64,000 bases of DNA, from NCBI RefSeq assembly GCF_006540005.1, contig NZ_BJOC01000023.1:1-64000 (forward strand), in the 5' to 3' direction. The DNA comes from Halomonas halmophila. GTDB lineage: Bacteria; Pseudomonadota; Gammaproteobacteria; Pseudomonadales; Halomonadaceae. The position numbers and the translations under genes were made by a program. The notes under the pieces are model-generated. The model made no database searches. It had not been told where the DNA came from and saw only the letters and a program-made list of their open reading frames with translations. Positions within the stretch are counted from its first letter, which is position 1; each line of letters opens with the position of its first letter. Positions 61,598 through 64,000 of the stretch are shown here, in pieces.

Positions 61598-62165
61598 GAG
61601 CCTTCTGGATGAATGGCGACAGGTCCGCCTTGCCATTGACCTGATCGAACTGGGGGCCCGATTGCAGGTGCTCGAAACCGAAACCGACCTCAGTCGCGCC
61701 CGGCTCATTCGGCTTTTCAAGGAAGTGCGCGGGATGTCCCCTCCCAAGGGTATGTTGCCCTTTTCCACGGACTGGTTCATTACCTGGATGCCCAACATCC
61801 ACGCTTCATTGTTCTACAACATCTATCTGCGGTTGCGCGAGGATCATGGCTGTTCGCGCATGGAGGGCTTCATCAAGGCCTACCGCCTTTATCTGGAACA
61901 GGTGGCGATCGATGACGCCGATGCCGTGCTGGGGTTGACCCGGGCCTGGACTCTGGTGCGCTTCTTCGAAAGCGAGCAGTTACAGCTTTCCGGTTGCACG
62001 CGCTGCCATGGACGTTTCGTGGCCCATGCCCACAGCCCGAGTCACGACTACCTCTGCGGTATCTGTCAGCCTCCCTCACGGGCCGGCAAGACACGCAAGC
62101 GACGCGAGCAGGCCAACGCGGAACGGCGCATGCCGCCAGGCCTGGACGCCACGAGCCAGGCTTGA
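61587..62165 (+). CDS. flhC: Flagellar master regulator subunit FlhC
   Basis: A 192-residue FlhC, the DNA- and zinc-binding half of FlhD4C2. The four zinc cysteines lie at 137, 140 (CTRC), 157 and 160 (CGIC), the same numbers as in E. coli. LEVRGMSPPKG-like and FSTDWFITWMPNIHASLF segments are typical. Start is GTG (MSNKSLLDE), inside the flhD end. A strong terminator follows. Confidence 0.97.
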   Translation: MSNKSLLDEWRQVRLAIDLIELGARLQVLETETDLSRARLIRLFKEVRGMSPPKGMLPFSTDWFITWMPNIHASLFYNIYLRLREDHGCSRMEGFIKAYRLYLEQVAIDDADAVLGLTRAWTLVRFFESEQLQLSGCTRCHGRFVAHAHSPSHDYLCGICQPPSRAGKTRKRREQANAERRMPPGLDATSQA

Positions 62166-62172
62166 ATGCCGG

Positions 62173-62206
62173 GCGGCGCCCCTGCCGAGGGGCGCCGCAG
62201 TTTTTT
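62173..62206 (+). terminator. Intrinsic terminator of flhDC
   Basis: A perfect 10-bp GC stem (GCGGCGCCCC/GGGGCGCCGC, 6-nt loop) followed by AG and six T residues, 8 bases past the flhC stop. It isolates flhDC from motAB. Confidence 0.92.
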
Positions 62207-62217
62207 GTGCCACACCC

Positions 62218-62245
62218 TCAAGTTTTGCCACGCCGACGCCGATAA
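62218..62245 (+). promoter_or_regulatory. FliA (sigma-28)-type promoter of motAB
   Basis: TCAA at 62218-62221, 16 bases, then a perfect GCCGATAA at 62238-62245. The spacing is one base longer than at the other sites. It lies 45 bases before the motA start and after the flhDC terminator. Confidence 0.7.
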
Positions 62246-62289
62246 CCAAGGCAGTTACGTCATTCACGTTCCTGCTAAGGATGTCGGCC

Positions 62290-63162
62290 GTGCTGATCCC
62301 CATAGGTTATTTGATCGTCCTGCTCTCCGTTTTCGGCGGCTTTGTACTGGCCGGTGGCAGTCTCGGACCACTGTTCCAGCCCACGGAGCTTCTGATGATC
62401 GGCGGTGCGGGGGTAGGGGCTTTCGTGGCCGCCAACAACGGCAAGGCGCTCAAGGCCACGTTCCGCATCATTCCCCGGCTGCGTCGTTCCAAGAAGTACG
62501 ACAAGGCGATGTACCTGGAGCTGATGACGCTGCAGTACAAGATCCTGACCAAGGTACGCCGCGACGGCATGCTCGGCATCGAGCGTGATATCGACGACCC
62601 TCAGGAAAGCGCGCTGTTCAACGATCATCCCAAGGTTCTGGCCGATCCCATGATCATGACCTTTCTGACCGACTATCTGCGTCTGATGGTCAGCGGCAGC
62701 ATGGACCCCATGGAGCTCGATGAACTGATGCTTCACGAGATCGAGGCCTTCGAGCAGGAAGTCCATATCCCGATCGATGCCATCGGACGCATCGGCGATG
62801 CCATGCCGGCTTTCGGCATCGTCGCAGCGGTGATGGGGGTGGTGAAGGCTCTCAGTACTGCGGCCGCTGGCCCCGAACAGATGGGCCAGATGATCGCCCA
62901 CGCCCTAGTCGGCACCTTCCTCGGAATACTCCTCGGCTACGGCTTCATCATGCCCCTGGCGAGTCGTATCGAGCGCCAGGCCAAGGAAGCCGAGAAGATG
63001 CTGCAGTGCATTCGAGTCACCCTGCTGGCGAGCCTGCATGGTTATGCCCCGCAGTTGGCCGTGGAGTTCGGTCGCAAGGCGTTGCATACAGCTGAACGCC
63101 CGAGCTTCACAGAGATGGAAGAGTATGTGCGACAAGCCAAGCCGGTGGCGGGGAGTGCATGA
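62290..63162 (+). CDS. motA: Flagellar motor stator protein MotA
   Basis: A 290-residue proton-type stator subunit with four membrane helices. N-terminus LIPIGYLIVLLSVFGGF and the C-terminal AAGPEQMGQMIAHALVGTFLGILLGY region are clear. The start GTG 62290 aligns with E. coli MotA (LILLGYLVVL) and has AAGGA eight bases upstream; ATG 62281 is an alternative. Its stop overlaps the motB start (ATGA). Confidence 0.95.
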   Translation: MLIPIGYLIVLLSVFGGFVLAGGSLGPLFQPTELLMIGGAGVGAFVAANNGKALKATFRIIPRLRRSKKYDKAMYLELMTLQYKILTKVRRDGMLGIERDIDDPQESALFNDHPKVLADPMIMTFLTDYLRLMVSGSMDPMELDELMLHEIEAFEQEVHIPIDAIGRIGDAMPAFGIVAAVMGVVKALSTAAAGPEQMGQMIAHALVGTFLGILLGYGFIMPLASRIERQAKEAEKMLQCIRVTLLASLHGYAPQLAVEFGRKALHTAERPSFTEMEEYVRQAKPVAGSA

Positions 63163-64000
63163 GTCAGGGCGACAACAGACGACCGATCATCATTCGGCGC
63201 AAGCGAGTCGTTCATCGCCATCATGGCGGTAGCTGGAAGATTGCCCTGGCGGACTTCATGACGGCGTTGATGGCCCTGTTCCTGGTCATGTGGATCCTGT
63301 CGACGGCCAGCCGCCAGGAGCGCGAGGGCGTGGCCGAGTATTTCAGTACGCCCCTGGTAACCGCCATCGCCGGCGGCGACAGCGCCTCGATGAGCGAAAA
63401 CGTCATTCCCGGCGGCGGGCCAGATCCCGTCTACACCGAGGGCGAGCGCGCACGGATCGACATGCGCCAGCGTTCGCGTCCCAGCGAGCAGCAGCGTCGG
63501 GCCTTCCGCGATCTGCAACGGCGCATCGAGAGGACCATCGAGGCCGACCCGGATCTCAGACAGCTCCGCGACCAATTGCGTTTCGACATGACGCCGGAAG
63601 GGCTGCGCATCCAGCTGGTGGATTCCGAACAGCGTCCCATGTTCGAGCTCGGCAGTGATCAGGTCGCGACCTATATGCGCGACCTGCTGCACCTGATGGC
63701 GCCCATGCTCAACGAGTTGCCCAACGACCTCAGCATCAGCGGCCACACCGACAGCCTGGCCTACCTGAACGGGTATCAGGGTTACGGCAACTGGGAGCTT
63801 TCCTCGGCGCGTGCCAATGCGTCACGGCGCGAGTTGGTCGCCGGGGGGTTGGATCCGGCCAAGCTACTACGGGTCGCCGGTTTCGCCGATCAGGTGGTGA
63901 TGCCGGATACCGAGCCGAGCGATCCGATCAACCGACGCATTGAGCTGCTGATCCTGTTCGAGGAGGTCGCCGAGCGCATCCGCGCGCCGGGGCAGCTGGA
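63159..64000 (+). CDS. motB: Flagellar motor stator protein MotB (runs off the window)
   Basis: The first 280 or so residues of MotB. The plug and membrane helix follow a basic start; the proton-carrying aspartate is D32 (WKIALADFMTAL), the same number as in E. coli. The OmpA-like peptidoglycan-binding domain appears (DLSISGHTDSLAY, LSSARANASRREL, NRRIELLIL). The stop codon lies beyond base 64000, so the C-terminus is not seen. Confidence 0.95.
   Translation, partial: MSQGDNRRPIIIRRKRVVHRHHGGSWKIALADFMTALMALFLVMWILSTASRQEREGVAEYFSTPLVTAIAGGDSASMSENVIPGGGPDPVYTEGERARIDMRQRSRPSEQQRRAFRDLQRRIERTIEADPDLRQLRDQLRFDMTPEGLRIQLVDSEQRPMFELGSDQVATYMRDLLHLMAPMLNELPNDLSISGHTDSLAYLNGYQGYGNWELSSARANASRRELVAGGLDPAKLLRVAGFADQVVMPDTEPSDPINRRIELLILFEEVAERIRAPGQL

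Overview
The window looks like chromosomal DNA of a high-GC gammaproteobacterium, most likely a member of the Halomonadaceae (Halomonas/Chromohalobacter-like). This is inferred from GC-rich codon use, an oxyR-recG operon, a gmk-rpoZ-spoT block and a complete FlhDC-type flagellar locus. No search was run, so the genus is inference. No tRNA, rRNA, CRISPR array, insertion sequence or prophage was seen.

Layout. Positions 107-16927 are ordinary chromosome: recG/oxyR, an SDR protein, thpR, ridA-spoT-rpoZ-gmk, an MFS pump, a VTT-flavoprotein fusion, a YnjBCD-type ABC transporter and a SelD-N-like flavoprotein. From 17191 a small lytic-transglycosylase-like lipoprotein and a catalytically degenerate PAS-GGDEF-EAL protein lead into the flagellar locus. 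That locus runs flgNM, flgA, flgBCDEFGHIJ, flgKL (rightward), fliLMNOPQR and fliFGHIJK (leftward), fliE, a chemoreceptor, a LOV-GGDEF-EAL protein, a decayed chemoreceptor fragment, a Xre/RES toxin-antitoxin pair, two unknown small genes, fliC, a DUF2835 gene, a GAF-PAS-GAF-GGDEF-EAL protein, a PilZ-HD-GYP fusion, fliD-fliS-fliT, a second FliK-like gene with a small FlhB-C-like gene, flhDC, and motA-motB. motB runs off the window end.

How it works together. FlhDC would switch on the hook-basal-body and export operons (class 2), and FliA (sigma-28, not in the window) the late genes. FliA-type promoters (TAAA or TCAA, about 15 bp, GCCGATAA) can be read upstream of flgMN, flgK, the chemoreceptor, fliC, fliD and motA. 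The same signature lies upstream of two c-di-GMP genes: the degenerate PAS-GGDEF-EAL gene and the PilZ-HD-GYP gene.

The most interesting content is this built-in c-di-GMP layer: four multi-domain proteins embedded in one flagellar locus. One carries a blue-light LOV domain with an intact photoactive cysteine but a leucine in place of the conserved flavin-contacting glutamine. One is a PilZ-HD-GYP fusion with a broken metal site. One is a degenerate GGDEF that keeps an inhibitory-site-like RxxD. Together they suggest a light- and c-di-GMP-controlled motility circuit under flagellar transcriptional control; this is inference from sequence.
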